Below, piece by piece: positions 16,881 to 23,966 of a stretch of DNA of 64,000 bases (positions are counted from its first letter, which is position 1; each line of letters begins with the position of its first letter). Position numbers and translations under genes: made by a program. Under the pieces are notes generated by a model. That model searched no databases. It was not told the origin of the DNA and was given only the letters and a program-made list of their open reading frames with translations. The stretch comes from Bacteroidales bacterium. Lineage in GTDB: Bacteria; Bacteroidota; Bacteroidia; Bacteroidales; F082. The DNA is taken from positions 1-64,000 of the forward strand of contig JAFPUN010000015.1 of the NCBI GenBank assembly GCA_017395365.1, written 5' to 3'.

Positions 16881-18515
16881 TCAAAACCACATTCCACAAT
16901 GGAACTGGAAAAGGATTTCTTCGTCTCTCGTTTTAGACACAACGCTTCCAGCTTTTATCTTATATGTGACGCGTTCCCTAGCCAACCCCTTCCAATTATT
17001 CCAATAGGTACAATCGACAAAGGCTACATAGCTGTCCTCATCTTCCTTACCAACTTCTACAAAAGGCAACAATTTCTCTTGTTTGATTAGTGCTGTTAAA
17101 TCATGATATTTCAACGGCATAATGTCGTCAACATCCGATTCCTTGAATATGTATTCGCATCTATTGTATCCCCCATGCCAAACCGTTGGCAAAACAGTAT
17201 AATAGTTTTCGAGCAGATACAACTGCCATGCTCCCATTTCGGTAGCATTGACCACTAAATGCTCCGTAAGGTCTTCGGTGGCATTCCCTTCTTCGTCCAC
17301 AATCCTAATATGCGTGATGTCACCGCTCCCTTCATTTGAAGGCATAGTTACTTCAAACCTATAGCCCTCTTCCACTTTTATTTCCGATGGTTGGGGGATT
17401 AGGTTATCCGCGAATGCTTTTCTTACGACTTCCCTCAATTCCGGGACAACCTCATCATCCATAGCATTCTCAAGAAAACTAACACAATCCTCCGAATACA
17501 TCTTTTTCGCATACTCAGAAAAAGCATTGCCTTTGTCGGAATACTTTGAGCCTTCTACCGGCACGTCCTTCTCGTCATCGGATTCCTCGGTTTTCACCTC
17601 CTTGTATTCCACAACTTGGCCACAATGGGGACAGACTGACACCTGTCCAAGTGTCCAGTTCTTATAAAACCATTCTGGAATCCTAATGCTATACCATCTC
17701 AAATCCTGCGATTCCACCCCATAATGCAAGCAGGGTATTCTGTCCGTCAGCGGCATGGGGTTCCCGTCTTTGTCAACGGATTCCTCCAACGGTGCCAGGA
17801 ATTGTTTTATCCGCTTATACTCCATGGGGTAGTTGAGCATGTTGTCGTCAGAGTAGGGCGAAGTCAAACGCTCGGGCAACGAAACGATTTTGACAATCTT
17901 CCCCTCTTCGATTTGGAACATGATCAGTTGAACCTCTTCTATCCTTAAGCAGGCATGGGAATAATAGCGGCTCATAACGATTTCAAGGTGAGTCACATCT
18001 TTGGTCAGCACATACCTATTCCGCCAATCCCACCAGTAAGCCTGCACATCGGTCTTCCCTTTTATGGTCTTCAGCCGATACAATACGGTCTCAACCATCT
18101 CGTCCAGCATGTTCTCAAAGTTGTCAAATGTCCCAAAGATCAAAGCGTCCAGCATAACCTTCGATGCCTGTGTAAAAATGTCATTGGGAAGATTCTCTTC
18201 CATCTTGGCCGTGTACTTCTTCTCTTCCTGCGGCTCTGTTTCTGTTTTCATTTTCTTATTCATTTTATTGTGTTTTAAGGATTTGTCGATTAGGAACACG
18301 ATGATAATGACAGGCATCAAAGGCGGCACCAGAAAAACTATGGCTGCATGCGTGCCAATCCGTTTCCACAGAGAAGGTGTTGTTGTCATCCCAAGTGCCT
18401 TAAAAGCCGCTATCTTGAGACGGTTCTTCTTATCATTGTATGCGCGAATGCAATATGTCGCACCAACAGCCACCGACCAATAAATGGCGATAATAATCCA
18501 AGTCTTCATAATCAT
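16881..18515 (-). CDS. Unknown membrane protein with zinc-ribbon-like CPHCG motif, 544 aa
   Basis: Two N-terminal hydrophobic segments (about residues 4-22 and 52-75) precede a Glu/Lys-rich linker. Then comes an alpha/beta domain (about 105-240) with an NTF2-like look (YRLKTIKGKTDVQAYWWDWRN; HLEIVMSRYYSHACLRIEEV), a CPHCG knuckle near residue 295 without an obvious second pair, and an acidic C-terminal half. No family recognised. It is followed by the 121-residue gene and preceded, 9 bases away, by another two-helix membrane protein, so the two are probably co-transcribed. Confidence 0.6.
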   Translation of the reverse strand: MIMKTWIIIAIYWSVAVGATYCIRAYNDKKNRLKIAAFKALGMTTTPSLWKRIGTHAAIVFLVPPLMPVIIIVFLIDKSLKHNKMNKKMKTETEPQEEKKYTAKMEENLPNDIFTQASKVMLDALIFGTFDNFENMLDEMVETVLYRLKTIKGKTDVQAYWWDWRNRYVLTKDVTHLEIVMSRYYSHACLRIEEVQLIMFQIEEGKIVKIVSLPERLTSPYSDDNMLNYPMEYKRIKQFLAPLEESVDKDGNPMPLTDRIPCLHYGVESQDLRWYSIRIPEWFYKNWTLGQVSVCPHCGQVVEYKEVKTEESDDEKDVPVEGSKYSDKGNAFSEYAKKMYSEDCVSFLENAMDDEVVPELREVVRKAFADNLIPQPSEIKVEEGYRFEVTMPSNEGSGDITHIRIVDEEGNATEDLTEHLVVNATEMGAWQLYLLENYYTVLPTVWHGGYNRCEYIFKESDVDDIMPLKYHDLTALIKQEKLLPFVEVGKEDEDSYVAFVDCTYWNNWKGLARERVTYKIKAGSVVSKTRDEEILFQFHCGMWF

Positions 18516-18524
18516 CCATTTTGC

Positions 18525-19148
18525 TTATTTAAATCCAATAGTTTTACTCTCTGTATTGTTGGGATAATCCCGCTCCAAATAAGGATAAATCTTGCTATAA
18601 TCCTCTAAAGCACCTCCGATGGCCTTATACGCTCTGTCAAATTCTAACATAAAATCACGAGAAGATTCAATAGCACTCTGATAACAACAGCAAAAATGAT
18701 CCGACAGCGCAACAAAAGTAGTGCTGGTATTGTTGAGATTGATAGAATTGGCAACTCTGTTCCAGCCATCACTTGTGACCTTTTCAAAATCGTCGTCTCC
18801 GAAGTCATAAATGATGTAAAGGTGTTTTATTCTTTTATTAATACCATCTGCAAGTTGGACTCGAAAACGATTATCATTCTTTATGACATATAAAGTGCCA
18901 TCTTCCTTTTCATGGCGAAAGCCCTGCCTGTCAAGTTGCTTACAGATGGCTTCTTCTAGATGGTCAACGCTTTTAATCATTCTTAACCAAATAAAGGCAA
19001 AGACTACAATCCCAACGATTATAACCCCTGCTACTCCCGCAATAATAGGAGAACACTGAAACAGATAATACAACGACCAGCCTATTACAGCGCAAATGGC
19101 GAGTACACCCGTGATATAATTAAAAGTGTTGTCTTTTTCGTTTTCCAT
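18525..19148 (-). CDS. Unknown two-helix membrane protein, 207 aa
   Basis: Two adjacent hydrophobic helices (about residues 10-30 and 33-55) act as a hairpin anchor for a cytosolic domain (VDHLEEAICKQLDRQGFRHE, then LHVIYDFGDDDFEKVTS-like strands). No family recognised. It sits directly upstream of the 544-residue protein on the same strand and downstream of a 51-residue acidic gene. Confidence 0.6.
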   Translation of the reverse strand: MENEKDNTFNYITGVLAICAVIGWSLYYLFQCSPIIAGVAGVIIVGIVVFAFIWLRMIKSVDHLEEAICKQLDRQGFRHEKEDGTLYVIKNDNRFRVQLADGINKRIKHLYIIYDFGDDDFEKVTSDGWNRVANSINLNNTSTTFVALSDHFCCCYQSAIESSRDFMLEFDRAYKAIGGALEDYSKIYPYLERDYPNNTESKTIGFK

Positions 19149-19174
19149 TTTTTTGTCTTTTAGTTTATGTTTTA

Positions 19175-19330
19175 TCAGAACCCAAGAAAATCATAATCAA
19201 CACCGGGCCCTGGATAATCGCCATACATTCCATCTGTCAATGCCCACCATGTTTCTTCTCCCCAATCTGGCTGGTCATAATTGCCACAGTCCACATAATC
19301 ATCTTCGTAATAGCCTTCTTGGTTTTCCAT
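19175..19330 (-). CDS. Small acidic, Tyr/Trp-rich protein, 51 aa
   Basis: An open frame of 51 codons with ATG at 19330 and TGA at 19175. It encodes a protein rich in Asp/Glu, Tyr, Trp and Gly (MENQEGYYEDDYVDCGNYDQ at the start, GPGVDYDFLGF at the end) with almost no basic residues. It fills the gap between the 207- and 278-residue genes on the same strand with even spacing. The composition is reminiscent of small nucleic-acid mimics or binding linkers, but no function can be given. Confidence 0.5.
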   Translation of the reverse strand: MENQEGYYEDDYVDCGNYDQPDWGEETWWALTDGMYGDYPGPGVDYDFLGF

Positions 19331-19366
19331 AGCTTCTAATGGTTTTATTTATTCAAAATTTGTTTT

Positions 19367-20203
19367 TCATTTATTGTTTATGATGCCCAGCCTAAAAAAG
19401 TAACCATCTCTGGGAAACTTTTTTTCCTCTGCAGGTGTGGTGTGTCCAATGTGCCATTTCCCACAATGAGCACACTGGTATGCGCTTACAGGTTTCTTGT
19501 CTTCAGGATGCCGGCGCATAAATTCCATGGCGGCTTCTGTAGCTTCCTCATAAGATGAATACTCCATCTTCTTTTTGAAAACCATTCCACCGGCAATTGG
19601 ATCATACATCTTTTTCCAATGTGTACCATTTGTCCTGCAAAGGCCCATAGTACATTCTACTTGACCAAGATTGTGCAACTGGAACGAAGTGGCTCTTTTC
19701 ATATAGTGTCTATCACGGCCTCCATGGTCTTCGTCATTCTTATGCTGCCGATAATAGGCCTGGCACATTCTCTTTTCAACAATGCGTCGAACCTTACGCG
19801 ACGTGGCACCATCCTCCATTGTAATATCAATATCGCGAAGGCTTTCACCATCCATAAAGCGCAACTTTTCATTGTACAGTTTTTTCGTTGTACTGGCAAA
19901 CCGTTTGGCTTGACCATTTGAACTGTTCTTTTTTGACTCTTTCTTCATCCTACCAGCTTCAGCATGATCTAAAATCCTATATGCGCTTTGCACTTTGTTG
20001 AGCAACAAAGAAGCATCGTAAATACCAGAAATGGAGTAGTCGCGGCAATCGCGAATAGCATTTCTGGCTGCATTAGGCTTACCTGACGAAATGAATGTTC
20101 CAAATGTGGCAAAATCGTTGCTGATATTCCATTGATCAACCTTGCCGAAATTGATTAGGGATGATTCCCATCTTTTGAGTGTGCTTTTGACTGTCTGTTC
20201 CAT
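19367..20203 (-). CDS. Unknown protein with C-terminal CxxC-H-H zinc motif, 278 aa
   Basis: A soluble basic protein. The N-terminal half is helical, with the middle rich in Lys/Arg (KKESKKNSSNGQAKRFASTT). Near residue 245 it has YQCAHCGKWHIGH, a zinc knuckle found in several small nucleic-acid-linked proteins of Bacteroidota. It may bind DNA or RNA. It begins the leftward series of unknown genes and is divergent from the sigma factor operon, sharing a 57-107-bp intergenic region. Confidence 0.6.
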   Translation of the reverse strand: MEQTVKSTLKRWESSLINFGKVDQWNISNDFATFGTFISSGKPNAARNAIRDCRDYSISGIYDASLLLNKVQSAYRILDHAEAGRMKKESKKNSSNGQAKRFASTTKKLYNEKLRFMDGESLRDIDITMEDGATSRKVRRIVEKRMCQAYYRQHKNDEDHGGRDRHYMKRATSFQLHNLGQVECTMGLCRTNGTHWKKMYDPIAGGMVFKKKMEYSSYEEATEAAMEFMRRHPEDKKPVSAYQCAHCGKWHIGHTTPAEEKKFPRDGYFFRLGIINNK

Positions 20204-20275
20204 AATATCAAACTTTTATTTGACCTTTATGTCAGCTCTTCACAAAAGGTAATCACTCGTTGACACTAAAATTCA

Positions 20276-20283
20276 TATATTTG
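20276..20283 (+). promoter_or_regulatory. -7 element of the sigma/caspase/CHAT operon (TATATTTG)
   Basis: TATATTTG fits TAnnTTTG and lies 28 bases before the GTG proposed as the sigma-gene start. A TTGACA word sits at 20260-20265, closer than the normal -33 spacing. No other promoter element was seen before the CHAT gene, so the five genes are probably one transcript. Confidence 0.55.
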
Positions 20284-20310
20284 CAGTCTAATCTGGAAAA
20301 CAAGAAAAAG

Positions 20311-21009
20311 GTGGAACTACCTAAAATATTGTCAATCAACAACGAGCCGCGTCTCATCGAAAGGATTTACGAAGGTGACAATCGGGCTTTCTCTACTTTA
20401 TATGAAAAGTATAGGCCCAAATTCTTTGGTTATTTTCAAGGGTCTTTTTCTGGAGAAGAAAAGAACGAACAAATTGCCGACTTATACCAAAATTCCTGCT
20501 TAAAGCTATACAATCAAATCATTACAGGCAAAATGTTTGTTCAAGACAAAAACATCTATATAAGAAGCAGAGAAGGTAAGATAAATGTTTTGTCTGCAAA
20601 ACTTGATACATATCTAATTGGTATCGGCAAGTTTTCTTTTTTGGAAATGCAACGTGGAGAACGCAAGTATGTCAGTTTTGACCCCTTTGTTAATGTGCTA
20701 AGCATAGATGATTATACTCCAGCCGATGATGATACTAACGCTAACCCGCTTCTTGAAATCACTGAAGACCCATATTTTGAAGATGAAGCCAAATTCACTT
20801 TGGTACGTGAGATTGTTGATGCAATGGGAACTCCATGCAAAGAGATTTTCACCTATTTCTATTTCAGTGAAGATGGGAAAAAGAAGACACTCGAAGAAAT
20901 TGCTAAAATAATGCCTAGATATAGTAGCGCCGACTCGGTTAAAAATCAGAAATCTCGTTGTCATAAAAAATTCAAGTACGCTTACGAAAAAGCCTTATCG
21001 GCTCAATAA
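20311..21009 (+). CDS. ECF-like sigma factor
   Basis: About 232 residues. The N-terminal part (RLIERIYEGDNRAFSTLYEKYRPKFF) matches sigma region 2.1, with later segments DLYQNSCLKLYNQI and YLIGIGKFSFLEMQRG as region 2.3-2.4-like. The C-terminus (FYFSEDGKKKTLEEIAKIMP...SADSVKNQKSRCHKKFK) has region-4-like helix-turn-helix spacing. An unusual insert (about residues 70-135) sits between the two. The next gene encodes an anti-sigma-like membrane protein. Start choice: the frame is open back to a TTG at 20260, but that overlaps the promoter, so the GTG at 20311 is preferred; no ATG is available nearby. Confidence 0.8.
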   Translation: MELPKILSINNEPRLIERIYEGDNRAFSTLYEKYRPKFFGYFQGSFSGEEKNEQIADLYQNSCLKLYNQIITGKMFVQDKNIYIRSREGKINVLSAKLDTYLIGIGKFSFLEMQRGERKYVSFDPFVNVLSIDDYTPADDDTNANPLLEITEDPYFEDEAKFTLVREIVDAMGTPCKEIFTYFYFSEDGKKKTLEEIAKIMPRYSSADSVKNQKSRCHKKFKYAYEKALSAQ

Positions 21010-21026
21010 TATGGAGGATAACTATC

Positions 21027-21653
21027 ATGGAAGAATTTGAAAATACCACATTCAATAAAGAAATAGCTGAAAGAGTTGACCGTTTCCTCCGTAAGGAAAT
21101 GACTGAAGAGGAGTCCATAACGTTCATAGAAGAGGTCAAGTCAAATCCAGAATTAAAGGAATACTATCAGCGTCAGTTCAACTTGATGAGAGGCATCAAT
21201 TTTGAACAGATGGGCGAACTCATGAAAACAAAAGAGAAAGAAATAGTCAACAGAACCTCTAGGACTATTACATATAAAATTATTTCATTTGCAGCCGCAG
21301 CGATGCTCTGTATCGTTTTCGCTTCAGATTTCATTGTTTCGATGCGTGTTGGTTCTAATGTGTTAAAACAAGAATTAGCCGTTATACAAAAAGGCGACAA
21401 TGATATTGACAACCTGTTATTAGAAGGCGAATACACGAAAGCCCTTGATGTAATTGATAAAGAGTTAGAGATGGAGTATGAATTAGGCGACGACCACGAA
21501 GCAATCGAGGCATATAATCAATCCATGAATGATTTGAAATACAAAAAAGCACTGGTTTATTTGAAGATGGGCAAGAAGAAAAAAGCGAAAGAAATCCTGC
21601 ATGAACTTAATGATGAAAGATCGCGGGAAGTGCTTGATAAATTGCTATGGTAG
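21027..21653 (+). CDS. Anti-sigma-like membrane protein with C-terminal TPR-like helices
   Basis: A 208-residue protein, 17 bases after the sigma gene. Residues 1-65 (ERVDRFLRKEMTEEESITFIEEVKSNPELKEYY) resemble a zinc-free anti-sigma or FecR N-terminal helix bundle. One membrane helix follows at about 88-108, and the C-terminal half has TPR-like helices (EGEYTKALDVIDKELEM; KKALVYLKMGKKKKAKEI). This is the layout of an anti-sigma factor with an extracytoplasmic sensor domain. In this operon it is the natural candidate substrate of the caspase- or CHAT-type peptidase, which would free the sigma factor. That is an inference. Confidence 0.7.
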   Translation: MEEFENTTFNKEIAERVDRFLRKEMTEEESITFIEEVKSNPELKEYYQRQFNLMRGINFEQMGELMKTKEKEIVNRTSRTITYKIISFAAAAMLCIVFASDFIVSMRVGSNVLKQELAVIQKGDNDIDNLLLEGEYTKALDVIDKELEMEYELGDDHEAIEAYNQSMNDLKYKKALVYLKMGKKKKAKEILHELNDERSREVLDKLLW

Positions 21654-21681
21654 TTATACATAATAAATACGCGTGGCGCAA

Positions 21682-22707
21682 ATGAAGAAACCTATTATAA
21701 TTCTGTTGTGTAGTTTTTTTCTATCCTTTTCGTTGGTTGCCCAAAATAAGGCAATCCTTATAGGCATTTCAGATTATCGACCTGAGAGTGGCTGGCGAAG
21801 TATTAGTGCTCACAATGATATAGAACTACTGAAAGCTTCGTTAGCTCCAGACTGGAACGTTACCACATTGGAAAACGAAAAGGCTACTCATGACGGCATT
21901 ATAAAACTTCTTGAAAATATAGCATCACAAGCAGTTCCTGGTGATACGATATTCATACATTTTTCTTGTCATGGTCAACAAATGATACCAGAGGTTGTGT
22001 CTGATGATGAGCCAGATTGTTTGGATGAAGCGCTCATCCCATATGACGCATTAAAGAATTGGACACAAAACTATAAAGGGCATAATCATATACGGGACAA
22101 CGAATTGGCCTACTACATAAATCTTATACGCAATAGTGTAGGTGAAAACGGCATGGTTATAGTAACGCTTGACGCATGTCACAGCGATGATATGCATAAA
22201 GATGATGGAAACCCTAAAAGCATGGATTCTACCATTTATCGTGGAACATCAGATATTTTTGGCGATCCAAACAGAATAACCGATTCTGTCATAAAAAAAA
22301 GGTATGCCAGGGACACTAGTATTATTGCTGTAAATAGTAATTCTGATGTATTTTATTTAAGCGCATGTCAGGCACATTCTCAAAACGCAGAAATAGTTTC
22401 GCCAAATGGTATCGGCTATGGCTCTCTATCTTATGCTATTGCCAAAACCATGAAAAACGGAGCGTTTAATAACATTCCTGCTTTTCTTGACCAAGTTATC
22501 ATTGAGATGGATTCATTGGTGCCATACCAAACACCTGGCATCCGCGCTTCGTTCAACTACACAATGCCCGTCATTCAAACGAAGAGTGTTATTGAAAAAA
22601 CAACAGAAAAGGAGGGTGCCGAAAAGCCTCATTCAAATACGTTCCTTTACGTCATTGCTTCTATTGCATTACTAACACTTATAATATGGAGAATAGCAAA
22701 GAAATGA
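21682..22707 (+). CDS. Caspase-like peptidase (C14), secreted and membrane-anchored
   Basis: A 341-residue protein. A signal peptide (MKKPIIILLCSFFLSFSLVA) precedes the caspase fold: KAILIGISDYRPESGW opens it. The catalytic His97 lies in HFSCHGQQM and Cys166 in VTLDACHSDD. DDEPDCLDEALIPYDA fits the acidic P1-pocket region of metacaspase/orthocaspase types, which usually cut after Arg or Lys. A C-terminal hydrophobic segment (FLYVIASIALLTLIIWRI) with a basic end anchors it. The ATG at 21682 is chosen over the GTG at 21673. It follows the anti-sigma gene and overlaps the next gene by 22 bp. Confidence 0.9.
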   Translation: MKKPIIILLCSFFLSFSLVAQNKAILIGISDYRPESGWRSISAHNDIELLKASLAPDWNVTTLENEKATHDGIIKLLENIASQAVPGDTIFIHFSCHGQQMIPEVVSDDEPDCLDEALIPYDALKNWTQNYKGHNHIRDNELAYYINLIRNSVGENGMVIVTLDACHSDDMHKDDGNPKSMDSTIYRGTSDIFGDPNRITDSVIKKRYARDTSIIAVNSNSDVFYLSACQAHSQNAEIVSPNGIGYGSLSYAIAKTMKNGAFNNIPAFLDQVIIEMDSLVPYQTPGIRASFNYTMPVIQTKSVIEKTTEKEGAEKPHSNTFLYVIASIALLTLIIWRIAKK

Positions 22708-23765
22708 ATAATAACGACACATTTCAGGATGCAACAAAACCAAGCCTAACCTTTACAGTGTTTTTGGGCATTTTCTTTTGTTATTTGTTTCGCATCACAT
22801 TAGGTGCTATATCACAGTTCTCAAATTGGATTATTCCCGAAATACACCAATCAAACTCTGCTATTGTTTATTCTATATACTACACAGTTTACTTTCTTTG
22901 GATTGTTTTTGGTTTTTGGTCAATCATCCTTGCGCTAAAAGGTGCCAAAAATGCAATTAGCTGTCTCAAACTATGCTTACCTTTCCACTTTGTTTCATTC
23001 TTATTTTCAAGCTTGCCTAAACTATCAGGTGTAAATATTATATCTTTAATAATTCTGCTATTCCCATTAGTTTTTTTCCTTTTTCTCTGTTTTTCAAAAG
23101 ATATTAAAGAAAGGTATCCTAAAAACGAAAGGAAACTTGGCGCCCTTGGTTATATTGGTATCATATTGTATTTGATATTGGCCTTCCTCTTTGTTCGTAG
23201 GGTGGTTGCAGATGTTTCAAAAAGACATTATAGCAAAAAGGTTGACCCAGATAAAATAGAGCTATTTTCTGGAGAATTGACAGATGGTAGGGTTATATTC
23301 AAACCATTGCAGGAATGGTATCTGGATTCTAAATCAGAATTAAACACTGTTCAAGATGCATTTTATTTCCACGACACAATAAGTCAGTCTTCAATAAGTG
23401 TTGTATGCGCCACAGAAGAGTATGAGCCTTTGCGATATAACTACATCTACTCAATTTCTGAGAATCAGCCCTTAGAAACACGTTATTTCATAGAAGAAGC
23501 TGGTTATAAAGAGATAGACACCGCTGACTATATAATATTTATTGACCAATATGTCTATCAAATAGATTCTTCTCTTTTTTATTGGACATACGCCTCGAAA
23601 CTTTGGAAAGACGTTGAGAAAGGGATACGTTTATCTATTTTAGATAAAGATAGTTTAAAAACCTCAATAGATGAAGCTGTTGAGTTTCTTGAAAACACTT
23701 CAATTGACATAAAAGGAAGATCTATTCAAAGAAAAGCGAATAGACCAAAAACACAAGAGCGATAA
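22686..23765 (+). CDS. Unknown polytopic membrane protein, 359 aa
   Basis: Four to five hydrophobic segments in residues 20-180 (LTFTVFLGIFFCYLF; SIYYTVYFLWIVFGFWSII; FLFSSLPKLSGVNIISLIIL; LGYIGIILYLILAFLFV) are followed by a soluble domain of about 180 residues (DKIELFSGELTDGRVIFKPL onward). No family recognised. It overlaps the caspase gene by 22 bp, which implies translational coupling, so it probably works with the peptidases, for instance as membrane platform or substrate. ATG codons at 22686 and 22704 are both possible starts. Confidence 0.75.
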   Translation: MENSKEMNNNDTFQDATKPSLTFTVFLGIFFCYLFRITLGAISQFSNWIIPEIHQSNSAIVYSIYYTVYFLWIVFGFWSIILALKGAKNAISCLKLCLPFHFVSFLFSSLPKLSGVNIISLIILLFPLVFFLFLCFSKDIKERYPKNERKLGALGYIGIILYLILAFLFVRRVVADVSKRHYSKKVDPDKIELFSGELTDGRVIFKPLQEWYLDSKSELNTVQDAFYFHDTISQSSISVVCATEEYEPLRYNYIYSISENQPLETRYFIEEAGYKEIDTADYIIFIDQYVYQIDSSLFYWTYASKLWKDVEKGIRLSILDKDSLKTSIDEAVEFLENTSIDIKGRSIQRKANRPKTQER

Positions 23766-23946
23766 AGCCTATGAGACGAACAATCCATCCAAGCCCTCCT
23801 GGCAATAAAAAGAAAAAGAACCTTTCGGCTAAAGCCTCTTTGAGTTTTTTCTTCATGACCAAGCAATCATAAAGGACAAGAAAGATATAAACCGCAAGTA
23901 AAAGCAGTAAAATCTCCCTAATTATCGGCATCCAAGCATTTTTCAT
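23722..23946 (-). CDS. Possible small two-helix membrane protein, 74 aa
   Basis: On the opposite strand inside the operon, this open frame encodes two plausible membrane helices (IIREILLLLLAVYIFLVLYD; GLGWIVRLIGFIALVFLVYS) with basic loops. A TATTTTTG -7 element (23951-23958, - strand) lies only 4 bases before the ATG, so a transcript would be leaderless. It overlaps the 3' end of the 359-residue gene by 44 bp. It may be real, or a chance frame in AT-rich DNA. Confidence 0.35.
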   Translation of the reverse strand: MKNAWMPIIREILLLLLAVYIFLVLYDCLVMKKKLKEALAERFFFFLLPGGLGWIVRLIGFIALVFLVYSLFFE

Positions 23947-23966
23947 AGCGCAAAAATATCAAAACT

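Noticed and set aside
20260-20311. TTG at 20260 as sigma-factor start
   Set aside because: The codon lies upstream of and across the -7 element; the GTG at 20311 is more reasonable.
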